From Lindgomyces ingoldianus (Eukaryota > Ascomycota > Dothideomycetes > Pleosporales > Lindgomycetaceae): DNA of 64,000 bases. Positions 45,348 to 58,333 of the stretch are shown in pieces (within the stretch, counting starts at the first letter, position 1; each line of letters opens with the position of its first letter). Under the pieces are notes generated by a model, which worked only from the letters and a program-made list of their open reading frames with translations, was not told the origin of the DNA and did no database searches. Both the position numbers and the translations under genes were made by a program. The DNA lies in the NCBI RefSeq assembly GCF_010093535.1, contig NW_022985177.1, positions 1,158,210-1,222,209 of the forward strand. The letters are read 5' to 3'.

Positions 45348-45767
45348 TGTCAGATTGAAGCACTGTTTCTGGGCTTCCTGAGATGAATGATGGGTTTGGA
45401 TGTGATGTATGGGATGATGATTGATTGTATTGGTTTATCGATCCTTTTGCTGCTCTACTCGTGTTGCTCGGCTTTTGTTTTTCCGATCCGAGTCCCTCGC
45501 GCACTAGCCCTATGCGCGACCAGCTTGCAACATGCTGCAATTTGCTGCAACATGCTGCAAAATGCTGCAAAATGCTGCAATTTGCTGCAATTTGCTGCAA
45601 CATGCTGCACAATGCTGCAAAATGCTGCAAAATGCTGCAACATGCTGCAAAATGCTGCAACATGCAGCAATTTGCAGCAACATACTGTTCGAGCTTATTG
45701 CTCGTACTATGTAGCAGCTTTCGTCAAACGTTCCTCCTGTCTTGACAGTAGGTGCGCATATCTGACA
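45348..45767 (+). mobile_element. Solo LTR family E (long minisatellite allele)
   Basis: TGTCAGATTGAAGCACTG … GCGCATATCTGACA, 420 bp, target duplication gggac at 45343-45347 and 45768-45772. Practically free of RIP changes, in contrast to the copy at 16867. Confidence 0.92.
45532..45681. repeat. 10-bp minisatellite in LTR E
   Basis: About fifteen units of ATGCTGCAAA with variants TTGCTGCAAT and ATGCTGCAAC. The unit has no stop in any frame, so it opens long but meaningless frames on both strands. Confidence 0.9.
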
Positions 45768-45989
45768 GGGACAAGCATAATAGTTACAGAGAGGAGGTGT
45801 CCACCTGCCTCCACTACTTAATTATGTGGAAGGTTGTCCTTAATAACAAGGTAGTACATTAGGATACAGAGCAAGACATTGTCCTAATTTCTATTAGGTA
45901 TTAGGATACTATCCTTAGGCCTAAGCTTGAACGGCTTCTAGAAAGGAAGTTCAGGCATGGCCGGCAAATGCGGTGTGACAACACTAATA

Positions 45990-47855
45990 ACGTACTTCAT
46001 GGGCGAGTTGCTCACACACCTGAGTCGCTTACTTTTGCTAAGACCCTACTACACCACCCTTTCTACACTAATGCATTCCTAACAACACTACTTAGATGCG
46101 TTAAAGAAACGTTAGATGCAGCTTAGACTCTAGGCTTTTAAACAAAACATAACACTTTTTAAGCAACACGCTGCAGCTATCTATAAGGTCCTTTAAAAGA
46201 TAATAAGTAACTAACGCGCTAGAAAACCTTTCTAAGCTAATTATACAGCTAACTTATAAAAGCTAGATAATAATAAAAAGTAGGTAATTATTTAGCACAT
46301 ACTTAAGCTAGATGCGCGAGGATTTCCCCCCTAGCTAGCAGCTGTGGCTAATATAGCTAATTCTTTACACGCTAAGCATAATATAGGCTATATTAGCATA
46401 AACTAGCTTAATATGTTTATTAAGTGTTACTTAGAGCTTAAAGTAAAGTTTAAGCGCAAGTATAACTATAAAAAAGCTTTTTATAAGAATTTTATAGTAA
46501 TTTAAGGCTAGTTTAACTTTATAGAGAATATTAAAGCTAAGTATAGCATCTAAAATAACAACACATACAACTTTAATAAGATAGGGTTTATAATAGGCTA
46601 GATATCTACTAGAGTAGTTGATATAAGTTTAAAGAAATAAGGACAGCTAAAAGCAGTCTAGCTAGGTAACTAGGAGTAGACAACAGCTTTCTAGGGCATT
46701 AATGCTAAAAAGTAGGCTATTCTGCTTTTTATTATTTTTTAAGGTAGTAACTACCTTTTAAACTAGTATAAAAAGAAAAATCTACTTTAAAATTAAGTTA
46801 TTATAATCTCTAAGCATAGCTAGACTACTAATTAGCTTAGTCTAGACTAGTTAAAGCACTTTTACATGTATATAAAAAAGTGTACTGTTAGCAGCTACTA
46901 TCTGCTAGTTATTAACAGCTATAAAAGCTATAACTTACTTTATTTTTAGTAATACTATAAAAGTAATAAGATTATTACTATTTACATACTTTTTTATTTA
47001 TTACACCTTTTATAGCTACTTAATGTAGGTTGTTTTACTTTTTTAAAGAAAGTATATAAGTGCTAAGCTAAAAACCTTATACGCAACTAAATTACTTATA
47101 TTATAAAAATAAAGTTCTTACTATGCTTTAAAGTAGCTTATAATGCTATAATTACTTTTAGTAATATTTAAGAAGAGTTCTAAGGCGCTAGATTAGTTTC
47201 TTTTAACCTATAATAAGTTATAATAGGCCTTAATGTAAAGTTACACACTTTATTACTACTACTACCTATATATAACAAGCCTTAGTAGTTGTAAACCCTA
47301 AGTAATACTTTAAAACTTAGGTTATAATTAATGCTTATAAAGATAAAAATTTAGAAGTATATAAATAGTTTACTAACTTTTATAGTTAAAGTGTTTAAAA
47401 AAGTCTTAAAGAGGGCAGTAATAATTATGTATAAGCTAGTATTAGTGTAATAAAAAATTACTAAGCTTTAAGCAGCTAATAAGGCCACTACATAACATAA
47501 ATTACATAAAAAAAATTAGATTAAGGCAGAAAAGACCTTAATAATTTAGAAAAGCCTACGCTTAACAGCTTTAAAAGAGTTTAAAGCGCGCAGTGATAGG
47601 AAGAAGGCAAAGAAGCAGGTGTAAGCTAAAGTAAGTAAGCTATCCTAAAGGCGCTATAAACAGTGCAATTAAACTAGGCATAACGCGCAAATATGTAAGT
47701 AAGAAGTAGAAGTAGTATCTAAATAATATTCTAGGCTGTACTATACTATATAGTGCTAGAGTGGGTTGTTATAGGCTATAATAGAGTTTGCTAGGGTGGG
47801 GTCTTGGCAAAAGTAAGCGACTTGGGTGTGTGAGCAACTCGCCCGTGAAGTACGT
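45990..47855 (+). mobile_element. Complete Fot1/pogo-type transposon F1 (1,866 bp), RIPed
   Basis: TIRs of about 60 bp beginning ACGTACTTCATGGGCGAG, TA at 45988-45989 and 47856-47857. Plus-strand fragments identify the transposase. Near the start AIYKV follows a helix-turn-helix-like region. At about 46565-46745 YNFNKIGFIIG and later WAIL-type residues match the DDE_1 core of Fot1/pogo proteins, where the family has D-E at the positions now N-K. Numerous TAG/TAA codons. The TA target, 1.9-kb size and TIR length agree with this superfamily. Confidence 0.88.
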
Positions 47856-48030
47856 TATCACTGTTTCAGTAACAGACTGTATGCAACGTGATCTAGTCAA
47901 GAGCTTTAAGGATCTAAACATTAATTAGCCTATTATATTAAAACAACTTAAGGAGTGGGTGAACAGCTCTGTTCTAGTAAGAAGTCTTGCATGAGCTGAG
48001 AAGGGGTCATATGGTAATTGTGAGAGCACT

Positions 48031-48344
48031 GTGAAGCAGGAACCATGAAGCGCAGAAGGGGGTACAGGATAGTATTAATAGAGCAACAACTCATACTCCT
48101 CGATGCGAAATTTTAACTTCATGCAGCTCGCAAGGTCATAACCTAGAGCGTGGTGTGAATGTCTGTATTGAAGGTACTGTCCAGGGCCACACCAGACCCA
48201 GAGAGGTCCCGAGTGAAGTCCGGACTAGGTATCATCCACATATATGACAGGAACATCCTAAAGATTCCTAAAAAAAACATTGCCAGCCACTCTTTTAGTA
48301 GAACAAAGGTTCTGCGCGCTCCCAATCCATCTGTGCTGCACTAG
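48031..48344. other. Less-mutated intergenic sequence
   Basis: Not strongly AT-shifted. Frames of about 60 codons on both strands between 48143 and 48344 lack recognisable motifs. Ends at the 5' boundary of the family A element. Confidence 0.35.
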
Positions 48345-48752
48345 TGTAACGATTCTCACGAATCGTTCCATCTCAGGTTGCTCGGAACCTATCTGAAGGG
48401 TCCCTGTATCGGCCCCGACCATAACTTGACCCTGTCCCCCGCAGTTACCCCTATTTACCTAAGTATTTAGTCACACCTCTCCTCTTAGCTAGCTTAGTAG
48501 TTTTCTAATATCCTTTATACAAGGCTTATAGGTGTTAATAGAAATTCCTAGATTCTAAGTTCTTACACACTTTTATATGCCTTTAAGTAGATTTCTACTA
48601 CATTTAGACCTATTATCTTGCCTATAGTATTACATTATATTAAAAAACTTACTTTTACTAGTAATAGCTTTATTAATAATATTATATTAATTCTTTATTT
48701 AATTATATTTAACTTTAAAAAGTGTTTAATTTAGTTTAAGTTATAGTTTTTA

Positions 48753-51700
48753 ACGTACTTCACAGGCGAGTTGCTCACACACCTGAGTCGCTTACTTTTG
48801 CCAAGACCCTACTAAACTACCCTTCCTACACTAATGCATTCCTCACAACACTACTTAGACGCGCTAAAAGAATTTTAGATACAGCTTGCGCTCTAAGCTT
48901 TTAAACAAGACATAAAACTCTTAAAAAAATGTGCTATAGCTATGTGCAAGGTCCTATAAAAGATAATAAATAACTATAGCGCTTGTCACAGTATCCTCCC
49001 CAGATCCCAGACATAACTATATTAGACGCGTACTAGAGTATTATTAGTGCACGTCTAACATAAATACAACACAACATAGACATAAACTTAAGCATAAACT
49101 GCTTTAACACTAACTAAACTTAGAACAGGCTTAATTTATACTTAAAGCGCTTAGACTTCTAAGCTAAGTATTTAATTACTAATTTCCTTCTAAACTTTTT
49201 TATTTCTTACATAATGTTTTGTACCTACTATAATACCTTACATAGTAATTAAACTAGACTTTTGTAAAGCTCTATAACCTTACTTATGTATAATTATAAC
49301 ATTATATTATATTAAAACTTTAGCTAAGAATAGCTTTTAAATCTAATCTAATAAGCTTAGTACTTACATAACTTTAAGCTATTAAAGTAAGCTAAAAAGC
49401 TTTTTAAAAAGTGCTTACTTTATAAAAAAGCTACTATGTTATAAGCTTAAAAGCTTTTTAAAAGGACTTTAAAGAATAGCTTTATGTTGTTAAGTAGTTT
49501 ATTTCTGCCTTAACTCTTATTATAGTAGTAGGAACTAAGAACTTACTAGCCTTAAAGCTTACTTAGAAGTTTAGAGATAGCTTAACTTTTTTTTATCTAA
49601 CACTGCCTACAACCTGTAACTTTTTTAACTTAGTAATAAAATCTAACTAACTCTCTAATCCCCTGCTGTTTAATAGAAAATAGAAAGACTTACTTTTCTT
49701 TTTACATAAGCTCTAATATAAACTTAAAGAAAATATAGACTAATTCTTTTTTAAACACTTTTAGTTACTATATGCCTACTTTTAACTTAACTATAATGTA
49801 ATAACCTTAATTAACTTACTAATAAATAAGAATATTGTTAACTTAGATTAATTTATAGCATTTTTATAAGTAACTTATAAAGACTTAAATAAAAAGTTAA
49901 TAGCTCTAAGTTACCTAAACACTTTATAATAAAAAAAAAAAAGCTTTACCTTACACTTTACTAAGTTCTGCTAACTTGCATTTAATACAGGCCTAAATAA
50001 GATAGGTTTAATTATAGCCTTATATAACTTCTTCTTAACTAAACTGTAACACGCTATAGTAGAAGAACCCCTTCTAAATAACTTTAATGTGTATGTAAAC
50101 CTAATTGCTACTTATAATAATAACATAAGGTTTCTTCTTGTATAAGCCCTAATACACCCCTAAACTAGCGCAGTTGTAAATAAGGACTTTAATATAATAA
50201 AAATTAATTTAAATTATGCTCTAGTTAGTTCTAAAAAGCGTAAAGATTATAAGAAAAAAAGTTAATACTTTAAGTGTAGTAAGCATAGTTATATTTTCTA
50301 AAACTACTTTATTTCTTTTTCTTAAGTTTATATAAGTAGCGCTACTAGTACTTATTAAAGATTTTTACTATTTTACTTTTATTTTTATAAGAGCTCTAAC
50401 TTATATTTAAGCTTTAATCCCTCTTACTACTTTTAACATAGCTGCAGCTATAGCAGTAAAAGCCTGTAAAAAGGCTTGTCTTAAGGCTAAGTTGCCCTTT
50501 AGGACTAATTTAACACTAGATTTTTGCTAACTTATAGGCTAAGTCCTCTACTAAGAACTAAAAGTACTAAGTTAATATTCTTATATATTTATAATAAAAA
50601 ACTATATTAGCTTTAATATAAGCTCTTATTAACTTAGAAGTAAATAGTATAGGTTATATTAATAAAAAACTAACATGTAAACTAAATCTTTAATTAACAC
50701 TACTTACCTAAATAATTTACCTAACTAGATTTAATAGAAAATAACTTAAAAAAGGTTTTATTTTTTATACTATAACTATTATAATTACCTACTAACACTA
50801 TAAGAAGTAGATTAAGCTCTATGTAATAAACATAGAATGTTATAACTTAATTCTAAAACAACTATAGCTGTATTAGCATAAAGTTGCTTTTAATTACTAA
50901 GAGTAAGTTTTAAACTTTAACTTTTTCTAATACTAAAATATATGCTTACGCTTACACTTAAATAACACTTAAGTAGCACTTAATATAAAAGGTTTCTAGA
51001 CTTACTTTTTAATAACCTAGAGAAAAACTACTTAAGTAAGGCTAATAAGCTAGGCTACTTACTAAGATAAGCTATATAAAATAATTTAATAACTACTTAA
51101 ACTTAAAGAAAAGAAAGCCTTTAAAGAATCTTTACTTACTTAATTTAGACATAAACTAGGACTTAAACAGCAGATAGACATCTGCTATATAGAACCTGCT
51201 TTGTTTATAACTTTAGCTTAATAACTAGATTATAAAATCTACGCAGTTATAATTTCTAATATAAACTAAGCTTTAGCTCTCTAAAAACACACTAACTTAA
51301 GAATAATAGTCCCTTAAGACTACTATAACTTGTTACATATTTTTTTTTAAAATAAGTTTAATAAGCTTTTAATATAATATCTATATAATTACTAGATAAC
51401 TTTTAAGCCTAGTAAACAACCTAGTTATAGGCTACTATATAAAATGTTGCTAAACAAATTAAAAGTGCTTTAAAAATACTTTAATAAAAACTTAAAAAAA
51501 AAGTTTATTTAAGCTAGCTTTTTACTAGTAGTGTTACTTATACTATTTATAAAGAAACTTAGAAGTAGGCTTTAATTCTGCATTAACTACTAAAGACTAA
51601 ATGCTATTACTATTAAAAACTAATACTTAATTTTTTTTTATAGAAAACTTTAAGCTAACTAAGTAAAGTAAAGTATTTTATAAAGTTAGATATTATTACT

Positions 51701-54700
51701 GCCTTTAATAAGCTAAGAATAGTAAAGAGTAATAAGTAGCTAATAGCGTTTTAGACTTAATATAGACTATTTAAGTACCTAGTAATACTTTTTAGCTTAG
51801 CTAACACACTTAGTACTTTTTAACATTTTGTAAACAACTTGCTCTAACCCTACCTAGATGTGTTTTACACTATGTATATTAATAATATTTTAATCTATAG
51901 TAATAGCCTTTTAGAGTATAAATAGCATGTACGCCTAGTGCTAAAAGCTATAAAAAAAGCAGGTCTATAACTTAACATAGACAAATGCAAGTTCTACTAA
52001 TTAAAGGTTATGTATTTAGAATATGTAATCTTTACAGATAGCATCTAAATAGACTCTATTAAAGTTTAGACTATGCTAGATTAGTAATACTTAAAAGACA
52101 TAAAAAATATTTAAGCTTTTATAAAATTTGCTAACTTTTACTAATAATTTATTAATAACTTTTTGCAGTAAGTAAGCCTTATAATTACACTTACTAAAAA
52201 AAAAATTTAATTTAACTTTAACTTAAATTACTAATAGTTTTTTAACTAGCTAAAGAAAGCCTTTACTAAAGCTTTAATACTCTGCTACTTTAACTTTAAA
52301 CTACTAATACTTGTAGAAGCTAATGCCTTAGACTATGTAGTAGCAGGAGTTCTTTTCTAGACTAAGCTAGATAGGACTATTAAGCTTATTACATACTTTT
52401 TAAAAAGAATAAGCCTTGTAAAAAGTAATTATAAGATCTATAATAAAAAATTACTTACTATAGTACACTACTTTAAATAATAGCAACTTAAACTAGAAGG
52501 TGCAGCGCATTTAATATAGGTTCTATCTAACTATAAAAACTTATAGTACTTTGTAACTATAAAATAACTTAGCTATTAATAAGCTTATTAGTCTAAATAC
52601 TTATTTTATTTTAATTTTAAAATTACTTATTATTCTAGTTAAGATAGAGGGAAACTAGATGCTTTTATAAAGTAATTCTAAAACATCTTTACTTAAAAAA
52701 AGGTGTAAAAAGCTTAATACTAAACTTTACTTTAACTTAAGCTATTTTTAGACCTTAACCTAAATAAAATAAATTAGATAATTAATTAAATTATTACTAA
52801 TAAGTATCTAAATAATAAATTTATTTAAAAAAACCTTAGACCTACTCTAAAATAGCGCTAGTTAGTTAAAAAAAGTAACACTAACTAACTATAAAAACTA
52901 AAATAGTAAGCTGTATTACTATAACTAACTTATAATTTTTAATTTTAATAAACTAAAAATTAAACTACTCTAAATTATATAAAACTTGCCTGTTAAAGAA
53001 CACTTAAGTAGAGGAAAGACTCTTAACCTACTATAGAGAGAGTACTACTAGCCCCACATGTTTTATACTGTACACTAATATGTATTATGTTACTATACTT
53101 GCTGTAAAGTAAAGGCCTCTTAAAAAAAGTATAATAGCCTACTTAAACTACTTCTAATTTTTAAATAAGCTTAAAAAGACATATTAATTAATTTTATTAT
53201 AGACCTACCTTTATCTAAAAAGTATATAAATATTATAGTAGTTGTTAATTACTTAACTAAGTATTAACACTTAATACTATATTTCTTTATAACTGCCCCT
53301 AATATAGCCTAGTTATTCTACTAATATGTATAAGTTTACTATAGCCTACCTAACATAATTATATTAGACAGAGGTACGCAGTTTGTCTTAGCCTTTTAGA
53401 ATAAACTCTATAAATAGCTCTAAATTATTCTCTATCTATCTACAGCTTTTTACCTAGAGACTAACAGCTAGACTAAGAACATAAACACTATAATAGAATA
53501 AGTTCTATAAGTATACATAAACTACTAGTAAGATAACTAAGTAAAATAGTTAGCTATAGTATAGTTTAAAGCTAATAATATAACATTTAAATTAACATAA
53601 GTATCTTTGTTCTTAGCAAACTATAGATACTACTTTTAAATATAATTTAAACTACTTTTAAATACCCCCTAACTAACTTATTAATTTATATAAGTAATAG
53701 ATGTAAATAAACTTATTAATAAGATTTAAAATATATCTAAATATGTTTATAAAAAGCTTATATAGGCTTAAGCTTTTTAATAAGAGTATATAAACTAATT
53801 TTAAACCTCTGTCCCTGTGTATATAGCTAGTAAGAAGGTTTAGCTAGACACTAGAAATATCTAAATAAACTAATAATTAAAAAAACTTAATTAGAAAAAC
53901 TTTAGCCCTTTTATAGTAGCCTATATAGTCTTATTACATGCTTACTAATTAATCCTACCTAACAGCATAAAGATACACCCTGTGTTCTATGTATTATTGC
54001 TGCGCTAAGTAGCTTCTAAATCTAACTATTTACTTAAATAGCTAAACCTGCTACCTAAACTTATTATTATAAATAATAAACTAGAATATATTATAGAAGA
54101 TGTTAAATAGATTTAGTTTAACAAGAAAAAACATATTTATAAATACCTTATAAAATAGACTAGATATAATAAACTGTTATAAGAACCTGCAGAAGCTCTA
54201 TAAGAGAACTCTATAGTAACTTAATTTTATGCCTAATACCTATCTAAACTAAACCTATACTCTAATAAAAATAACCTAATGCTAAAACTACTAATGTAAA
54301 GGATTCCCTTTCTAATAAGAGGGGGGGTACTGTCACAGTATCCTCTCTAGATCCTAGACATAACTGTATTAGACGTGTACTAAAGTATTATTAGTGCACG
54401 TCTAACATAAACATAACATAACATAGATATAAACTTAAGTATAAACTGCTTTAACACTAACTAAACTTAAAATAGGCTTAATTTATACTTAAAGCGCTTA
54501 GACTTTTAAGCTAAGTATTTAATTACTAATTTTTTTCTAAACCTTTCTGTTTCTTACACAACGTCTTGTACCTACTATAATACCTTACATAGTAATTAAA
54601 CTAGACCTCTGTGAAGCTCTATAACCTTACTCGTGCACAATTGTGACAGCGCTAGATAACCTTTACAAGCTAATTCTACAGCTAAATTATAAAGGCTAGG

Positions 54701-55521
54701 CAATAAAAAGAAGCAGGTGATTATTAAGACTATACTTAAGCTATATGCGCAAGGAATTTCTTATTAGATAGCATTTATAGCTAATATAGCTAATTCTTTG
54801 CGCGCTAAGCGTAATCTAGGCTATGTTTACATAAACTAGCCTAGTACGTTTGTAAAGCGTTATTTAAAGCTTAAAGTAAAGTTTTAAGCATAAGTATAGT
54901 TAAGAGATATTTAGCTAATTATAAACCTTATCTTACTAAAGTTGTACATGTTATTATCCTAGATGCTATACTTAGCTTTAATATTCTCTACAAGGCTAAA
55001 CTTGCCTTAAATTACCCTAGGACTCTTATAAAAGGCTCTCTTATAGTTGTACTTACGCTTAAATATTACTTTAAGCTCTAAATAACGCTTTACAAACATA
55101 CTAGGCTAGTTTATGTAAACATAGCCTAGATTATGCGTAGCGCGTAAAAAATTAGCTATATTAGCTATAAATGCTATCTAAGGGGAAATTCCTTGCGCAT
55201 ATAGCTTAAGTATAGTCTTAACAATCACCTACTTCTTTTTATTGCCTAGCCTTTATAATTTAGCTGTAGAATTAGCTTGTAAAGGTTATCTAGTGCTGTA
55301 GTTATTTATTATCTTTTACAAGACTTTACACATAGCTATAGCACATTTTTTAAGAGTTTTATATCTTGTTTAAAAGCTTAGAGCATAAGCTATATCTAAC
55401 ATTCTTTTAGCGCGTCTAAGTAGTGTTGTGGGGAATGCATTAGTGTAGGAAGGGTAGTTTAGTAGTGTCTTGGCAAAAGTAAGCGACTCAGGTGTGTGAG
55501 CAACTCGCCTGTAAAGTACGT
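48753..55521. mobile_element. Palindromic pogo derivative (1,099 bp net), broken by gypsy
   Basis: TA at 48751-48752 and 55522-55523; TIR ACGTACTTCACAGGCGAG. Own sequence is 48753-48983 and 54654-55521, total 1,099 bp, identical in length to the copy at 17939. The arms pair over about 480 bases (for example gctatatgcgcaaggaattt at about 54740 with its complement near 55190) around a loop of roughly 50-100 bases. Confidence 0.88.
48984..54648 (+). mobile_element. Second full-length Ty3/gypsy chromovirus-type element, RIPed
   Basis: 5,665 bp, the same length as 33032-38696, with 318-bp LTRs (48984-49301, 54331-54648) and target duplication gcgct at 48979-48983 and 54649-54653. The reverse-transcriptase stretch YINNILIYS is again readable (from 51875) and the integrase and chromodomain regions follow in the same places. 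Polypurine run gaggggggg before the 3' LTR. Slightly more C-to-T change than the first copy. Confidence 0.9.
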
Positions 55522-55650
55522 TATACACTATTATATTAAATTATTTAGTTATTATAAATAAAATTTTAGAAACTTTTTATTTTTTATAATTAAAATTACT
55601 TTTAAAAAAGTTATAAAAAGTGTACTAAAGTAAAAACTTAAAAACTACTA

Positions 55651-55787
55651 ATGTACTTTACAGGCAAGTTGCTTACACACCTAAGTTGCTTACTTTTACT
55701 AAGACTCTACTAAACTACTCTTTCTACACTAATGCATTTCTAATAACACTACTTAGACATGCTAAAAAAAATGTTAGATATAGCTTA
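55651..55787 (+). mobile_element. 5' end fragment of an F1 pogo element
   Basis: ATGTACTTTACAGGCAAG, a C-to-T version of the F1 TIR, preceded by TA, followed by about 130 bases of the F1 5' region, then truncated. Confidence 0.7.
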
Positions 55788-55989
55788 TATAGTTTTAGTC
55801 TAAAGTTATAGTTAAGTCTTAGTAACTTTATATACTTATTATTATAGTAGCACTACTAGTGCTTTTTTTTTATTAAGTGTTATATGCTAGCTAACTTCTA
55901 AGCTAATGCCTACACCTTATGCGTATAGCAGAGCTGTAGTCTGCATTATAACTACTACACGTAAGGGGTGGTGTGTTTTTAAGAGGGGC

Positions 55990-58331
55990 TAGTAGCTTTT
56001 CTTTTCTTATATACTAAATAAATAAACTATTTTTTTACATATTTTTCTTTTTTAATCTTATAATAAGAAAAATAAGTATGTATAATAAAAAAATAAAAGA
56101 ATAAGCTTTATATAAAGGTGTTATTAGTCTAGTTAGTTTAAAGCATCTTTGCGTATAGAATCTAGCTAGTCTACAGATGCTTTTATTTAGACAGAGAGGT
56201 AGTTAGTTAGAACTAATAACGTACCTAACAGGTTAGCCGGCTACACAGGTTGGCTGGCTACTTTTGCTAAGCCCCTACCATACTCTACCTATCTATATAA
56301 TGCCTTAACAACAACACTAGATTAAATCTTCTAAAGAATGTTAAATATAGCTTACTTTTTAAGCTTTTAAATAAAACTTAAAACTTTTCTTATAACACAC
56401 TATAGCTATTTATAATGTCTTTTACACAACACTAAGCAATTAACGCGCTAGACAGCCTTTAGAAGCAGAATGCTAGCCTAAATTAAAAAATCTAACTAAG
56501 CTTAAAAAAAAGTAGTTATTAAGTATATACTTAAGCTTATTATATATAAATTTCCCTTTAGGCTTATAGCTATAGCTAATATAGCTAATTCCTTGCCTAC
56601 AGAGTGTAATCTAGGCTAGGTTAGCTTAAACTAGCCTAGTATATAGGTTAAGCACTGCCCTAAGTTTATAATAAAGTTTAATTATAAGTATAATTATAAA
56701 AAAGTACTTTATAAAGATCTAGAGGTTATCTAGGGCTAGTTTTACCTAGTAGCTAACATAAAAGCTAAGTACAGTATCTAAAATAAAGACACATATAACT
56801 TTAATAAGTTAAGCTTTATAATAAGCTAAATATTAACTAAAGTAGTTATTATAGCTTTAGAACAATAAAGACAGCTGAAGGTAATATAGTAAAGTAATAA
56901 AAAGTAGATAATAGTTATCTAAGGCATTAATATAATAAAGTAAGCTATTTTACTCTTTATTATTTTTAAAGGCTACTATTACTTTTTTACTTAGTATAAA
57001 AAAAAATCTGCTTTAAAACTAAGTTATTATAGTCTTTAAAAACAGCTAGATAATAAATAAGCTTAGGCTACAGTAGTTAAAGCACTTTAATAAGCATATA
57101 AAAAGAAAAGTTATAAGTGCTTATTAGCTTTTTATTATTAATAGCTATAAAAGCTATAACTTACTTAATTTTTAGCAGTACTATAAAAAGAATAAGATTA
57201 TTACTATTTATATGCCTTTACACTTATTACACTTTTTATAGCCTTTTAATGTAGGTTGTTTTGCCCTTTTAAAGAAGTATATAAGTGCTAAGCTAAAGAT
57301 CTTATATGTAACTAAATTACTTATATTATAAAACTTAAGTTCCTACTATGCTTTATACGCGCTTATAATATAGTAATTACTTCTAGTAATATTTAAGAAG
57401 GGTTTTAAAGCGCTAGTTTAGTTTTATTTAACCTAAAATAAGTTAAAATAGCCTTTAATGTCTAGTTATATACTTTATTACTACTACTACTTATTAATAA
57501 TAAGCCTTAGTAGTTATAAACTCTAAGTAATACTTTTAAATTTAAGTTATAATTAATGCTTATAAAAATAAAAATTTAAAGGTATGTAGATAGCTTACTA
57601 ACATCTATAGTAAAAGCCTTTAAAAGGTCTTAAAAAGGGCAGTAATTATTACACATAAGCTAGTGTTAGCGTAAAAGAAGATTACAAAGCTTTAAGTAGT
57701 AAATAAGGCTGCTACACAACATAAATTACATAAAAGAAAGTAGATTTAGGCAAAAAAGACTTTAATAGTTAAGAATAAAGCTTATCTAACTACTCTAAAG
57801 GAGTTTAGAGCGCGTAGTAATAGGAAGAAGCTAAAAATATAAGTGCGCTCTAAAAAAGGTAAGCTAAGTTAAAGGTAATATAAGTAGTGTAATTAAACTA
57901 GGCATAACTTACATATATATAAACAAGTAGTAAAAGTAGACTCTAAATAATATCTTATGTTATATTGCTTTATACAGGGCTAAAGTAGGCTGTTTTGCGC
58001 TAGAATAGGGTGGTTTTAGTAGGGGCTTAGCAAAAGTGGCCGGCCAACCTGTGTGGCCGGCCAACCCATTAGGTACGTTAATTAAAAAGCCTAATTTAGT
58101 GTTTTTTTATATACACATTTACTAAGTTATTTTTACTATTAATTTACTTAATTTTAGTAATTTTTCTTTTCTTATATAATTTATAAAGTAATATAATGTT
58201 AATTATAAGTTACTTTTTACTAGTAGTGCTTAGCTTAATAAAGTAATTATACAAAGACTTTAAATTTATATAGATTACTACTAAAATTAGTAGTAGTTTA
58301 AGTGTTTATATAATTTACTATAAAGTTATAC
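55990..58331 (-). mobile_element. Reversed copia fragment, host of an F2 element
   Basis: 55990-56216 and 58081-58331 are reverse-complement matches to positions about 28640-29190 of the copia element (for example agcatctgtagactagctag). The F2 element at 56219 splits it at a TA. The right side ends at the F1 element at 58334, beyond which the match is lost. Confidence 0.7.
56219..58078 (+). mobile_element. Complete Fot1/pogo-type transposon F2 (1,860 bp), RIPed
   Basis: TIRs with the doubled ggttggccggcc word, TA at 56217-56218 and 58079-58080. Layout parallel to F1, including a YNFNK-type DDE_1 remnant around 56795. Removing it restores continuous copia sequence (actaa-TA-attaaa). Confidence 0.85.
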
Positions 58332-58333
58332 TA

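Larger units (their letters stand above)
45246..48030 (+). pseudogene. Unidentified coding remnant cut by an LTR and a pogo transposon
   Basis: Removing the LTR E insertion (with one gggac) and the F1 transposon (with one TA) leaves a single frame through 45246-45347, 45773-45989 and 47858-48030. It reads stretches such as LQTQLGPDRLRFL, LDEWDKHNSYREEVSTCLHY, TILRPKLERLLERKFRHGRQ and TVSVTDCMQRDLVKSFKDLN. Five stop codons interrupt it (two TAA, three TAG), each reachable from CAA or CAG by a single C-to-T change, as RIP would do; a TGA follows. I do not recognise the family; charge-rich helical stretches suggest a real protein, possibly a multicopy fungal gene. The boundaries are only approximate. 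Confidence 0.5.
48345..55648 (+). mobile_element. Short LTR element family A, broken by nested insertions
   Basis: 5' LTR 48345-48634 (TGTAACGATTCTCACGAATC …), interior 48635-48750 and then 55524-55648, which continues the interior of the 29935 element (ttatattaaa…, ttataattaaaattac). The remainder and the 3' LTR are missing; another pogo end begins at 55651. The first 190 bases of the LTR are intact, the rest increasingly mutated. Confidence 0.8.

Noticed and set aside
45532..45681. CRISPR-like or other regular spacer array
   Set aside because: Contiguous 10-bp units without spacers, inside a eukaryotic LTR.
45387..45821. Open frames of 106-144 codons on both strands across 45283-45821
   Set aside because: They exist because the 10-bp GCTGCAA repeat has no stop in any frame; the region is a solo LTR with a target duplication.
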